DNA from: Bradyrhizobium sp. B124 | GTDB lineage: Bacteria; Pseudomonadota; Alphaproteobacteria; Rhizobiales; Xanthobacteraceae | NCBI RefSeq assembly: GCF_038967635.1 | Contig: NZ_CP152413.1 | Coordinates: forward strand, 5,150,001-5,214,000 | Reading direction: 5' to 3' | DNA length: 64,000 nt | Shown here: positions 35,962 to 45,461 of the stretch, in pieces | Layout: every line of letters starts with the position of its first letter | How positions within the stretch are numbered: position 1 is the stretch's first letter | Translations under genes and position numbers: made by a program | The notes under the pieces: generated by a model | What the model was told of the DNA's origin: nothing | Database searches by the model: none | What the model saw: only the letters and a program-made list of their open reading frames with translations

Positions 35962-36156
35962 ATGTTCAGTCACGACAACGAATGCTCGAGCATCAAGTAC
36001 CAGCGACGCATGAAACGAATGATCGAAGCGCTCACAGGAGAACTGACGCTGCAAGGCATTATCGGTCAGGGGACCACCACGGATCTGCGGGTGGACATCG
36101 TCAGCCTGGCCGAAACCGCACTCATGGCGTGCGACTTCGATAAGGCCGCGGACTGA
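35962..36156 (+). CDS. Possible small protein, unknown
   Basis: 64 residues from ATG (MFSHDNECSSIKYQ). The second half, MKRMIEALTGELTLQGIIGQ then GTTTDLRVDIVSLAETALMA, has protein-like composition. No good ribosome site precedes the ATG, and a TTG at 35914 extends the frame. Doubtful gene. Confidence 0.35.
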   Translation: MFSHDNECSSIKYQRRMKRMIEALTGELTLQGIIGQGTTTDLRVDIVSLAETALMACDFDKAAD

Positions 36157-36267
36157 TGCGGCCACCTGAACAGAAAAACCTACCAATTGAGCTACTGCCG
36201 AAGTCTGGCGTTTCGCCTCCAACACGCCGTCGTGATACACAAGCGGTTGTGAGTGCAAGGTCGCGTG

Positions 36268-37182
36268 TCACTCCGGCCGGCCGCCACCCAACAGCCCGGA
36301 CTCCCACCCTGCAGCGGTTGCGCCAGCGTGATAGGTGGATTCGAGGAAGCTCAACAGGTCTCGTTCGGGATCACCGGACTGGCGAAGGTCATCGTAGTCG
36401 AGGAGGAACTCGCCCATGCCGGCGTCCCAGCGGGCGGCGGCCGGAGCGACCTTGGCGTTCTCGATGCCTTTCGGCTGCGGGTACGTGAAGGAATAGAACG
36501 CGGGCCTTGGATAGGAGGCATCGCCCGACCACCACCCCATCTCGATCAACTCCGCATTCATCGCATTGCGCCTGATGAAGCCGATATCTTGCGCGGGTGT
36601 GACGGGCTTGCCGTTGTAGAACACCACGCGAATGTCCAACGTCCCCCACATCAGGCCGATGGGTTGCGTCTTGCCCGTGAACCGGCCCTGAAAGATCTGG
36701 AGAACGCGTTGCGTGCTGAGGAGGATGCGCCACCACGCGTTGACCAGGTCGCGATCGTACGGGCGCTGCTCCTTGTCCTCGTTGAAGGGGATCGGACGGG
36801 GTCGTTCCTGCGGCAATAGAGTGATTGAAGCGTCAATGCCGGCGCCACGCAGCTGACCGAGCAGAGCCTCGACGAGCGCGGCAACGGATGTTGGCCCCAG
36901 CGGCAATTGTCCCGATCCGCCCGAACTCGTGAGCCACTGCAGCTCGTGCGAGATGAAGTCTGCGCGGACCTCGTAAGCGCCGCTCGCACAACGGATCGGG
37001 CCGGTGGTCAGCCCTCTCGCGCTGAGCCACAACGGCACCTCGGCCCATTGCGCTTGAAACGGTTCGGCCAGCTTGAGCTTGCCGACCGCCTGCAACGCCA
37101 TGTGGAGAAGATTTCGCGTGGGCTCGAAGGCCGGGCTGGAAAGCGCCGGCCAGAAATCGGAAGTGCGGCTGCCAGCAGTCAT
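36268..37182 (-). CDS. DUF5996-family protein
   Basis: 304 residues. The order WPALSSPAFEPTRNLLHMALQ, VPLWLSARGLTTGPI, a region around VRADFISHELQW, NAWWRILLSTQRVLQIFQGRF and WGTLDIRVVFYNG matches the DUF5996 layout, recognised by pattern. No signal peptide or membrane helix; function unknown in the family. Monocistronic, followed on its upstream side by small minus-strand genes. Confidence 0.8.
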   Translation of the reverse strand: MTAGSRTSDFWPALSSPAFEPTRNLLHMALQAVGKLKLAEPFQAQWAEVPLWLSARGLTTGPIRCASGAYEVRADFISHELQWLTSSGGSGQLPLGPTSVAALVEALLGQLRGAGIDASITLLPQERPRPIPFNEDKEQRPYDRDLVNAWWRILLSTQRVLQIFQGRFTGKTQPIGLMWGTLDIRVVFYNGKPVTPAQDIGFIRRNAMNAELIEMGWWSGDASYPRPAFYSFTYPQPKGIENAKVAPAAARWDAGMGEFLLDYDDLRQSGDPERDLLSFLESTYHAGATAAGWESGLLGGGRPE

Positions 37183-37280
37183 GGCGTGTCCTCACACACG
37201 GCAGTTGGACGGCCCGGCAGCTGGCTCGATTCAGCGAAACCTACGCTGCCATGCAGCCTGCTCCAATGCGCTGTTTCCAG

Positions 37281-37490
37281 TTACCGGTTCGCATCAAGGT
37301 TATCGCTTATAACCTTGTCGATCACCCCTTCATTGTGCTGGATGAACTCGTCCCGCGACATGCCGGAGGCCTGCCACAAGGCCTGAAGGCCGGCGTCCCT
37401 GTGCAGCCATTCGTTTCGGGTCTGATGGTCGATCTTATGCCGCCGCGCATCCTGTGATCCGTGGGAGGCTTTGTCATGATCCTTGGACAT
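37281..37490 (-). CDS. Small charged protein, unknown
   Basis: 69 residues from an ATG with a perfect GGAGGAACCTCA site; the longer upstream frame is rejected. MSKDHDKASHGSQDARRHKI is followed by NEWLHRDAGLQALWQASGMS and RDEFIQHNEGVIDKVISDN. The polar, His/Asp-rich start resembles small DUF3606-like stress-associated proteins, but the match is not good enough to name. Confidence 0.6.
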   Translation of the reverse strand: MSKDHDKASHGSQDARRHKIDHQTRNEWLHRDAGLQALWQASGMSRDEFIQHNEGVIDKVISDNLDANR

Positions 37491-37766
37491 TGAGGTTCCT
37501 CCTATGTCGCTATCAATGACATTCAACATCGCGCTCTGCCGGATTGTTCGAATGAACAGGTGTTTCCGATCCGCCAAAGCATCGAAAGTCCTGATGGCAA
37601 AGAATGCGCCAACTCGGGCACAGAAACAATGTCAATGGCTTGGTAGCGAGACGCATGGCGACGACGGACATTTTGGACATTTTGTCCGCGCCGTCGAGGA
37701 CAGGCTGTCCATCGGCGATGCATGCACGCGCTCGGCATCTCCGGCGCGGATGAATTTTTCCCGAGC

Positions 37767-37958
37767 CTAATCGGCCTCGTCGAGAGGCGGCCGGGGCGCC
37801 TGAAAGCCGTGCGCATCCGCGAACCGAAGCGCCTCGACGATCATCGTCTTCATGGCCTCGGGTCCATCATCGTGAGTGATCTCATACTCCAGGAGGAAAG
37901 AGGCAAATGCATCCTCGTCGATCTTTTCGAGCGCGTCAGCGAGTTCATTCATCGTCAT
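37767..37958 (-). CDS. Small acidic protein, unknown
   Basis: 63 residues from an ATG preceded by CCAGGAGGTGCCGT, a perfect ribosome site. MTMNELADALEKIDEDAFAS and EALRFADAHGFQAPRPPLDEAD suggest a small helical acidic fold. Unknown function; same strand as the small charged gene downstream. Confidence 0.6.
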   Translation of the reverse strand: MTMNELADALEKIDEDAFASFLLEYEITHDDGPEAMKTMIVEALRFADAHGFQAPRPPLDEAD

Positions 37959-38093
37959 ACGGCACCTCCTGGACCCCAGTCCCACTCGGATACGCCAGTT
38001 CAGTATATGCTGATGGCAACTATCATGAGAAGGTCGAGGCGTTGCGCGATCGAAGGGGATCTCGCGCCAACTTGCCTGGATCAGATGTTCCGC

Positions 38094-38231
38094 CTATTTC
38101 AGCAAATTGTCGCGCGGCTCGATGGGTGCGGGAAGATCCCGCTCTCCTAGCAGGAATAGAATCTCGCGGATCGTTGAGAGAGCCTCGGTCCAGTAGGCTC
38201 GCGCGTTGTTGCACGGCCAGAGCGAGCGCAA
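38094..38231 (-). CDS. Possible 45-residue protein or gene remnant
   Basis: From a TTG at 38231 the frame reads LRSLWPCNNARAYWTEALST, then IREILFLLGERDLPAPIEPRD and NLLK, ending in TAG. The composition (three aromatic residues near the start, a helix, then a Pro-rich end) is convincingly protein-like and continues upstream without ATG to a stop near 38312. Either a short gene with an unusual start or the tail of a lost gene. The remainder of 37986-38450 shows nothing. Confidence 0.3.
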   Translation of the reverse strand: MRSLWPCNNARAYWTEALSTIREILFLLGERDLPAPIEPRDNLLK

Positions 38232-38450
38232 TTGACGCGCGTTAATCCGGTAGCGGCAGAGCGGCGTTGACGCTGCCGTTCGCGCTTGCCGGCGTCAGGC
38301 GACCCGCATTCAGCCTGCCGCGGCATTTTCTCTCGACCGCCCTACTTTCCCGTGACGATCATGTGTCCGAGGGCTATCCTCTGAAGGAATCCTCCGCCGG
38401 CCTCACAGCCGCCCAACAGACCGGAACTGCGGTCTTCACGCGAGAATTCC

Positions 38451-39314
38451 ATGCAGAAGTCACCCGCTGTTGAAACGAATGACGGCTTTGCCCGAATGAA
38501 TTTGCCGGACCTTCGGATCAATTACGATCCGATCGATCCGGACCAGTTCGACCGACCGATTATCTCTCTCTGCATCGAGACAGGCCAGGGGAACGATGAG
38601 CTCCCACTTCATTCGCACAAGAAGGGGCAATTGGTGGTCGCCTCTCATGGATCGGTCATGTGTCGTGCACCAGGAGGACTATGGATCGTTCCGCCGCAGG
38701 GTGCGGTATGGATACCCGCCGGCGTTCTGCACAGCAACTGCATGTCAGGTTCCAGAAAGGTCTACGTCGTCTTCATCGATCCGCAGGCGAGCATGCTTCC
38801 GACGACCTGCTGCACATTCACGATATCGTCGCTCGTCCGCGAGTTAATTCATCGATTGTCGGTATTTCCGCCCCTGTATCCGATCGAGGGGCCGACAAGT
38901 CGACTTGGGCGCGTATTGCTCGACGAACTGGTGCAGATGTCCACCGAGCAGCTCTACCTGCCGATCTCCGCTGATAGCCGGCTCCAGCATCTGGCCACAT
39001 CCCTTCTCAATGATCCTGCCGATCGGAGCACGGTCGAGGAACTGGCTGCACGATACGCGATGAGCGAGCGCACATTCGCCCGTCTGGTATTCAAGGAAAC
39101 CGGGATGACGTTCGGGCGCTGGCGACAGCGGCTTCACATCCTGGTCGCGTTGCAGCGACTATCGGACGGATATTCCGTACAAGCCGTATCACTCGATCTG
39201 GGCTACGAGACGCCCAGCGCTTTCATCACCATGTTCAAGAAGGCAATGGGCAAGAGCCCTCGTCGCTTCCTCGCCGAGCGATCCAGCTTCGTCGGCCGCG
39301 AACCGGTCGAATAA
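38451..39314 (+). CDS. AraC-family regulator with N-terminal cupin
   Basis: 287 residues. The sensor has the cupin pattern LPLHSHKKGQLVVASHG and PAGVLHSN; the C-terminal domain has VEELAARYAMSERTFARLVF and SVQAVSLDLGYETPSAFITMFKKAMGKSPRRF. Different type from the three arabinose-domain AraC genes. It converges on the binding-protein gene at the end of the catabolic operon; whether it controls that operon is unknown. Confidence 0.88.
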   Translation: MQKSPAVETNDGFARMNLPDLRINYDPIDPDQFDRPIISLCIETGQGNDELPLHSHKKGQLVVASHGSVMCRAPGGLWIVPPQGAVWIPAGVLHSNCMSGSRKVYVVFIDPQASMLPTTCCTFTISSLVRELIHRLSVFPPLYPIEGPTSRLGRVLLDELVQMSTEQLYLPISADSRLQHLATSLLNDPADRSTVEELAARYAMSERTFARLVFKETGMTFGRWRQRLHILVALQRLSDGYSVQAVSLDLGYETPSAFITMFKKAMGKSPRRFLAERSSFVGREPVE

Positions 39315-39356
39315 GCAGCTTGCGACTTCGTATCCTGAGCCGCGGCCGGCAATGCT

Positions 39357-40589
39357 CTATCTCGAATTGAACGGCACCAGCGGGTACTGGAGGGTTGCCT
39401 CGGCCACGGCTTGCGGCGCCACCACGCGCGGCCTGCCGTTCTGCCCCTGCAGCAGAGTCACGTCGCCCCCCATGTTTTGACCGCTGGCATCGAACTTGAT
39501 CCTGCCGCTGGACATCAGGATCGGCGTCATATCGGTTGCCTTGAGCGCGGCATGGATAGCGGCCGATTCAGAAGAGCCGGCGCGGCTCACGGCGTCCGCA
39601 ACGATCTGCACGGCCTCGAACGCGCATCCTGAATTTGCGTCAAGCCAGTCGTTTGGATAGTCGGACGCAAACCGCTTGAGGATCGCTGCGGCGTCGGGAG
39701 CCTTCGGGTTGTACCATAGTGTCGACAGTATCGCGCCGTCACCGTATTTGCCCAATGCGTCGTAGTATGCCTTGTCTTGGACTCCGTTCGAGTTCGGCGA
39801 GAAGATCAATCTGGGATTCCATCCCTGCTTGACGCATTCCCGGATGATCATGATGGCATCGTTGACGCGCGTCACCGATACCAGCGCGTCGGCGCCCGAG
39901 GCTTTCGCCTTCGCCACCTCAACCGAAAGATCCCTCGCCTTCTCGTCGTACGGGATGTACTGGGCAATCTCCAGAGGGACATCGACCTCCTTCCAGGCCT
40001 GATCGATGCTGGCCGCCGTCGATTGCCCCATCGTGTTGTTGAGATGCATGATGGCTGCACTCGTCGGCACATCCTTGAGCGACGACAACAGCGACTTCAG
40101 TTCGATCAGCGACTTCCTGACGACCGTCAGCGACGTCGGATAGTAACGAAAGACCTGGGTGAAACCCTGCGAAGTCACCTGGGTCGCACTCGCGATATGC
40201 ACCACCATCGGGACCTTTGCGGCTTCCGCGGCCTGCAGCGCGGATATGGTTGCGCCGGAGTCCCAGGCTCCGATGAGCACCGTGCAGCCCTGCCGGATCA
40301 GGTTCTCGGCCGCAATTCGCCCGTTCTCCGGCCTGCTCTGGGTATCGGCATGGATGATTTCCATGTCTATTCCAAACTTCTCCTTGGCGAACTTCGCACC
40401 GGCATCGATCCCGCGCACACAGGCCTGGCCGGGAAATGCCAAAACGCCGCTGCTCGGATTGATCGCGCCTACCCGCACGTTGCCGGGAGCGTTTGCCTTC
40501 GCCGGCCACGATACGAGCCCGGCGGCGGCGCCAACGCTGCTGCCGAGCAGCGCACGGCGCGTCAGACCACTTTCGTTGCGATTCATCAT
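39357..40589 (-). CDS. Liv-type ABC transporter substrate-binding protein
   Basis: 410 residues from an ATG-ATG pair with GAGGGAGAACG upstream. The N-terminus carries a twin-arginine-type signal (GLTRRALLGSSVGAAAGLVS). The mature start VRVGAINPSSGVLAFPGQAC and LIRQGCTVLIGAWDSGAT are typical of periplasmic receptors of the LivJ/LivK fold, which bind branched-chain amino acids or many aromatic acids. It is the last gene of a unit whose first half encodes the matching LivH/M/G/F components. Confidence 0.9.
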   Translation of the reverse strand: MMNRNESGLTRRALLGSSVGAAAGLVSWPAKANAPGNVRVGAINPSSGVLAFPGQACVRGIDAGAKFAKEKFGIDMEIIHADTQSRPENGRIAAENLIRQGCTVLIGAWDSGATISALQAAEAAKVPMVVHIASATQVTSQGFTQVFRYYPTSLTVVRKSLIELKSLLSSLKDVPTSAAIMHLNNTMGQSTAASIDQAWKEVDVPLEIAQYIPYDEKARDLSVEVAKAKASGADALVSVTRVNDAIMIIRECVKQGWNPRLIFSPNSNGVQDKAYYDALGKYGDGAILSTLWYNPKAPDAAAILKRFASDYPNDWLDANSGCAFEAVQIVADAVSRAGSSESAAIHAALKATDMTPILMSSGRIKFDASGQNMGGDVTLLQGQNGRPRVVAPQAVAEATLQYPLVPFNSR

Positions 40590-40685
40590 GTGACGTTCTC
40601 CCTCAGTCGGCTGCATGAATATTGAGGCGATCCAATCGAAAAGCTCGATGACTGGCGACGCAAGCGGCAGATGCGTCCGCTCAGA

Positions 40686-42557
40686 TCACCTTCTCATCTC
40701 GGCCTTGACCAGATCGTCTTCACTTTCGTCGTAAAGCGTATCGATCAACGAGCGATATCTCTCGATGATCTGCCTCCGGCGCTTCTTCCTGGTCGGAGTC
40801 ATCACGCCATTCTCGGGAGACAGCTCTTCCGGCAAGATCCGGAAGGCCTTGATCTGTTCGGCCCTGGCCAATCTGCTGTTGGCCTTGCCGATCTCGCCTT
40901 CGATCATCCGGACGACGATTTCGGAATTTGCCAGATCCGCGTACTGCGCGATCCGAATATCCCGCGATCGGGCCCACTCCATCGTCGCGATCGCGTCGAC
41001 TTCGATCAGCGCGGTGAGATACTTCTTTCCTTCTCCGATCACCGCGGCTTCGGAAATGAACGGACTGTGCCGGATTTCATTCTCGATCTGCGTCGGGCTG
41101 ATGGATTTGCCGTTGGACGTGTTGATGATCTCTTTTTTGCGATCGACCAGCTTGAAGAGGCCTGTCGGGCCGATATCCACGATGTCTCCGGTGTAAAGCC
41201 AACCATCGCGCAGCGCCGATTTCGTTTCCTCCGGCTTGTTCCAGTAGCCGACGAAGAGCCCTGGCCCCCGGACAATCATCTCCCCGTCCTCGAGAACCGC
41301 CGTCTCCCAGGCCGCATCATGCACGGGCACACCAACGGTGCCGGCTTCCGGCCATTCCGCCATCTGGACCAGATTGGCGCCGACCAGCTCAGTCTGGCCG
41401 TAGCATTCCTTCAGTTGCAATCCCCATAGCTGCCAGAGCGACATCAGTTCGGAAGGCATCGCCGCCGAAGATGTGTAGGTGATCGCGAGCTCCTCGAACC
41501 CGACTTCAGCAAGCAGCGGACGGAATATCTGGTCCTGGCACACGGCGAACAGCGCCGATATCAGGGGATCCGGCGCGCCTCCAGCCTGGCGGTCGTCGAG
41601 CGCCTTGCGCGCGATCGTCATCGCAAACTGATAGTCCTGCTTCTGCTTCGCCGATCCGGAATGGACCTTGCTGAGGATCTGGGTGGCAAACCGCTGATAG
41701 AAGCGGGGCGGCGCCATGAAATACGTCGGCTTCACATCCTTGATGGTCTGGGCGAACTCCATGCTGGTCTCGCCGAAATGCGGCACCATCCGGGCGAGCA
41801 ACGGCAACGTCGTTGCCTGCGCGCGCGCAACCGTATGCGACATCGGCAGATGCACGACGACGCGGTGCGCGTCGGAACGCATCCTCGGGCTGAACGTCGT
41901 CACGCTGTGCGCGCCGGCGAGCAGCGACAAATGGGTCAGCATCGCGCCCTTCGGAAAGCCGGTGGTGCCGGATGTGTATCCGATGCTGACCAGGTCGCTC
42001 GCCTTGGCTTGCGCGACCTGCTCGCGAAGGAATCCATCGGCGTCGACCGAGATCCCTTCGCAAAAGGCGCTGAGCGACACGACGTTCGCCGCCGCATCGA
42101 TCCCATTCCATTCCGGATCGAGCACGATGATCTTCCGCACCTCTTCGGCCTGGCCGGACGCCAGGACGATGCCAAGCTGAAGCTCGCTGCCGACAAAGAT
42201 GAAGGAGGCGCCGGAATCACTCAGGTAGTAACCAACTTCCTCCGGCGACGAGGTAAAATACACGCCGACCATGACACCGCCGGCGCAGATCGTCGCCATG
42301 TCGGCGAGCAGCCATTCCTGGGATACATCCCCCATGATGGCTGCGCGATCACCGCGCGCGAATCCGGCTTGCTGCAGAGCGGCCGCCAGATTCGCCACCT
42401 GACCCGAATACTGCCGCCAGGTCGCGGCGATCCATGCGCCGCGACGCTTTTGCTTGTAGGCGACCGTCTCGGGCCGCTCCGCCCGTCGCGCGTTCAGAAG
42501 CTGCGGAATGGTCACGTCGACGAGTTGAGCGCCCGAGGTGATGGATTCGACGTCCAT
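40686..42557 (-). CDS. AMP-forming long-chain-type acyl-CoA synthetase
   Basis: 623 residues. ATP motif IGYTSGTTGFPKGAML at about 192-207, YGQTELVGANLVQ, GWLYTGDIVDIGPTGLFKLVDRKKEIINTSNGKSISPTQIENE, the FadD15-like subfamily with a long C-terminal domain (EWARSRDIRIAQYADL). It would activate the imported acid of this operon. Its start follows the crotonase gene stop by one base, implying coupling. Confidence 0.9.
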   Translation of the reverse strand: MDVESITSGAQLVDVTIPQLLNARRAERPETVAYKQKRRGAWIAATWRQYSGQVANLAAALQQAGFARGDRAAIMGDVSQEWLLADMATICAGGVMVGVYFTSSPEEVGYYLSDSGASFIFVGSELQLGIVLASGQAEEVRKIIVLDPEWNGIDAAANVVSLSAFCEGISVDADGFLREQVAQAKASDLVSIGYTSGTTGFPKGAMLTHLSLLAGAHSVTTFSPRMRSDAHRVVVHLPMSHTVARAQATTLPLLARMVPHFGETSMEFAQTIKDVKPTYFMAPPRFYQRFATQILSKVHSGSAKQKQDYQFAMTIARKALDDRQAGGAPDPLISALFAVCQDQIFRPLLAEVGFEELAITYTSSAAMPSELMSLWQLWGLQLKECYGQTELVGANLVQMAEWPEAGTVGVPVHDAAWETAVLEDGEMIVRGPGLFVGYWNKPEETKSALRDGWLYTGDIVDIGPTGLFKLVDRKKEIINTSNGKSISPTQIENEIRHSPFISEAAVIGEGKKYLTALIEVDAIATMEWARSRDIRIAQYADLANSEIVVRMIEGEIGKANSRLARAEQIKAFRILPEELSPENGVMTPTRKKRRRQIIERYRSLIDTLYDESEDDLVKAEMRR

Positions 42558-42558
42558 C

Positions 42559-43338
42559 TCACCGCTCCGCGAACCGCTTCCGCTTCTCGGCGAAAGCGGC
42601 GACGGCCTCGCGGCGCTCGGGCAGCGCGAACGTCAGCATCTCCAGCGCGGCCGAGGTGTCGAGCACCAGATGCGCATACTGCTTGATGATCTTGTTGACG
42701 CTGTACTTCGTCCAGATGATCGACTCCCGAGGGCCGCTTGCAAGCATCTCGCCGTATTCGATCGCCGCGTCCTTGACGTCCCTGCCCGAAATGACCTCGT
42801 TGATCATGCCCATGGCGGCGGCCTTCTCGGCGGAGATGAACTCTCCCGTCATCAGGTAGTGCTTGGCGCGTACCGGCCCCATCAGCAGCGGCCAGATCAC
42901 CGCACCGCCATCACCCGCAACCACGCCCGCCGTCACATGCGTATCGGCAAATCGCGCGGTCGGACTCGCGAAGATGACATCGCAAAACAGCGCAAGTGTC
43001 GCCCCGAGCCCGACGGCAACGCCGTTGACGGCTGCCACGATCGGTACCTCGACCTCGAGCATGTTGCGGATCAGGTGACGTCCGCTCCTTGTCGGCGACG
43101 GCAGCGGCCCCTTGTCGAGCGACTTCTGATCACCGCCGGAACAGAAGCCGCGCCCCGCGCCGGTCAGCACGATCGCGCGGACGTCCTTGTCATGGTCAAG
43201 GTCGACGAACACCCGCTCCAGCTCCTCGTGCATATCCCAGTTGATGGCGTTCAGGATTTCGGGCCGGTTCATCGTCACAACGGCAACGCCGCTGGAGCGC
43301 TTCTCGACGAGCAGGTACTTGCAGCTGTGCTGTGACAT
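42559..43338 (-). CDS. Enoyl-CoA hydratase/isomerase-family protein lacking both classical glutamates
   Basis: 259 residues from the ATG at 43338. Oxyanion-hole motifs GAGRGFCSGGDQKSL and AVNGVAVGLGATLAL are intact. Where crotonase has its two catalytic Glu, this protein reads IFASPTARFADTHVTAGV: Pro and His occupy the aligned places by eye. It is therefore probably not a simple hydratase; isomerase, hydrolase or C-C lyase members of the superfamily lack one or both. It follows the LLM monooxygenase gene with 29 bases between. Confidence 0.87.
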   Translation of the reverse strand: MSQHSCKYLLVEKRSSGVAVVTMNRPEILNAINWDMHEELERVFVDLDHDKDVRAIVLTGAGRGFCSGGDQKSLDKGPLPSPTRSGRHLIRNMLEVEVPIVAAVNGVAVGLGATLALFCDVIFASPTARFADTHVTAGVVAGDGGAVIWPLLMGPVRAKHYLMTGEFISAEKAAAMGMINEVISGRDVKDAAIEYGEMLASGPRESIIWTKYSVNKIIKQYAHLVLDTSAALEMLTFALPERREAVAAFAEKRKRFAER

Positions 43339-43367
43339 CGCTGGTTCCGTTCCGTTTCTCTGTGAAT

Positions 43368-44498
43368 TCACTTTTGAGGCCGCATGGCCCGGATTTGCGC
43401 GAGAATGTCTTCCGTGGGCCGCACGACGTTGTTCTTGTCGTTGAAGTGCGGAATGATGTAGCGGCCGCACATTTCGATCGCTTCCATGATCTTCTCGTGG
43501 CTGACCGAGTCGAGATGCAGCAGCACTTCGTCGATGCCCAGCTCCTGGAACTTCTCGATCTGGCGAATAACGGTGTCGGGACTCCCGCAAACCGTTGTCG
43601 CTGAATGGTTGAGCAGATAGTCCCAGTCTCTTCCGGCGCGCTCCATGGCCGGAACGCTCTCGCTCATATACGCATAGTCATCCGCGAGCTTCGCCAGGCG
43701 GGGATACGCGTCGGTCGAGATCCTCGCGTAGTGCATCAGCGGCTCGGCGTAGTCGTCCTTCGCCTTCTGATCCGTCGGACCAATGCCGAAGAACAGCGGA
43801 AGGCCGACGCGCGGACGCTCGAGCGGACCCTGCTCGTCGCGCTTCCAGGCGCGTCGATAGGTATCGAGAAGCCTTCGCTGGACGTCCCACCCCTGGTAAA
43901 TCGAAGCGCTCATCACGGCGAGGCCCTCGGATCCCGCCCAGGCGTGACTCCGCTCGCTCGTCGCGGCGATGCCGATGACCGGATGCGGCTTCTGCAGGGG
44001 CTTTGGCACGAGCATCCGCGGCGGAATCTGGTAGTACTTCCCCTCGAAGGTGAAGATATCCTCGCGCATCGATTTCTTCAGAAGCGCGATCCCCTCTTCC
44101 ATCTGGGCAAGCGTTTCGCTGGGATCGACGTTGAAGGCACGCATTGCGATGGTCGTGTTGGCGCGGCCGGCGTAGAACTCCATGCGGCCATGCGACAGAA
44201 TATCGGTGACGGCCAGCCGCTCCGCCGAGCGCAAGGCATGATTGATCTTCTGCGGCATCAGGGTCACCGCAGACCTCAGCTTCACGCGCGACGTCACCGC
44301 GGCGAGATAGCCGTAGACCACTTCCGGAGCGGAGCTCGAGATGCCGCCAAGCGCGACGTGCTGCTCGGACAGCGCGACGCAGTCGAACCCCATCTTTTCC
44401 GCGAGGCGCACCTCGTCAACCAGTTCGTGCAGTCGTCGCGCATAGCTCTGCCCGACCTGGGTTTCCTGCTCCGACCAGAACCCGAACGAAAGTGCCAT
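43368..44498 (-). CDS. Luciferase-like (LLM class) flavin-dependent monooxygenase
   Basis: 376 residues. MALSFGFWSEQETQVGQSYARR and LAEKMGFDCVALSEQHV open the bacterial-luciferase barrel; LRSAVTLMPQKINHALRSAERLAVTDILSHGRMEFYAGRA and PHPVIGIAATSERSHAWAG follow. Such enzymes use FMNH2 from a separate reductase to oxygenate or oxidatively cleave their substrate. A flavin reductase gene is the second gene of the same unit at 49.7 kb. Substrate unknown, probably an acyl-CoA or heterocycle. Confidence 0.9.
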   Translation of the reverse strand: MALSFGFWSEQETQVGQSYARRLHELVDEVRLAEKMGFDCVALSEQHVALGGISSSAPEVVYGYLAAVTSRVKLRSAVTLMPQKINHALRSAERLAVTDILSHGRMEFYAGRANTTIAMRAFNVDPSETLAQMEEGIALLKKSMREDIFTFEGKYYQIPPRMLVPKPLQKPHPVIGIAATSERSHAWAGSEGLAVMSASIYQGWDVQRRLLDTYRRAWKRDEQGPLERPRVGLPLFFGIGPTDQKAKDDYAEPLMHYARISTDAYPRLAKLADDYAYMSESVPAMERAGRDWDYLLNHSATTVCGSPDTVIRQIEKFQELGIDEVLLHLDSVSHEKIMEAIEMCGRYIIPHFNDKNNVVRPTEDILAQIRAMRPQK

Positions 44499-44693
44499 CT
44501 TCTAAAGTCCCCTGGGAAATTCGAGATGGCAGAGGATTTCATAGGCACGGCAACATTTTCGTCCGAATGCTGGTGGTGGCCCCGCAGCTTTCCAAATTTT
44601 GTGCTGCAGGCAGGCGGATCACTTCCTGTCCGCAATCAACACCACCGCTGGCAGTTTCCCGCGCCAGGCGGCGCGTAAGAGGCCGGCGTCGCC

Positions 44694-45461
44694 TCATCTG
44701 GCAAACGAGGTCGCCAGTAGATCCGCGATCGCCTCGAGGCATTGCGCACCGATCTCGACGGTCGATCCGTGCGGATCGCCAATGATCCCGTTGTGCGTGA
44801 TCGACTTGATCCCATTCTTCCACATGGACTGAAGCTGCTGTTCAGACAGCGCGCCCAGGTACCCCACCTCGAACCGGTCCAGCCGCACGCTATCGGGGCG
44901 GAGCCACATCATGAGCGACGTCTCCGCGATATCGGCGTGCCCGCCGACTGCGTTGGGGTCACCGCCGGCGTCTCCGACCGCGCTTCGCCACCTGTCGACC
45001 CAGGCGATTGCGTCGCAGAACGCATCGATCTCAACGTCGGACGCAACCGCACGCCTCAACCGAGGAAGCATGTCGCGCAGGACGGGAAAGTTTCCGATGT
45101 GCCCGGAGAACAGCAGGATCCGCTTGAAGCCGTGCTGGGCAAGACTCGTGCAGTAATCGAGGCAGATCGATTCGAAGGTTTCCGGTCGAAGCGAGACCGT
45201 ACCGGGGAAAACAAGATGGTGGGCCGAACAGCCGACCTTGATCGTCGGGGCTATCAGAGCCGGGCCGAGATGCTGCGCCAGTCTTGCCGCGAGCGCCTCC
45301 GCGTGATCGGCATCCATACACAGCGGAAGGTGCGGCCCATGCTGCTCGACAGCGCCGCACGGTATCAAGGCCGTCGAATATCCTTGCGCCAGGGCAGCCG
45401 ACACCTCCTCGAAGCTCATCAGCTCCAGGCGGATTTCTTCAAGGGGTGGCAGTACGGCCAT
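44694..45461 (-). CDS. Creatininase-family amidohydrolase
   Basis: 255 residues. CGAVEQHGPHLPLCMDADHAE gives the metal ligands (Glu, His, Asp) and FSGHIGNFP and GGHADIAETS the later His/Glu of the family. Members hydrolyse cyclic or linear amides (creatinine, N-formyl compounds, lactams in cofactor pathways). It starts directly after the stop of the crotonase gene. In a catabolic unit with an LLM monooxygenase it may open a ring or cleave an amide; this is inference. Confidence 0.88.
   Translation of the reverse strand: MAVLPPLEEIRLELMSFEEVSAALAQGYSTALIPCGAVEQHGPHLPLCMDADHAEALAARLAQHLGPALIAPTIKVGCSAHHLVFPGTVSLRPETFESICLDYCTSLAQHGFKRILLFSGHIGNFPVLRDMLPRLRRAVASDVEIDAFCDAIAWVDRWRSAVGDAGGDPNAVGGHADIAETSLMMWLRPDSVRLDRFEVGYLGALSEQQLQSMWKNGIKSITHNGIIGDPHGSTVEIGAQCLEAIADLLATSFAR

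Noticed and set aside
40620..40660. Sixth possible 36-bp box around CCAATCGAAAA
   Set aside because: The GTCC end and the invariant middle positions are missing.
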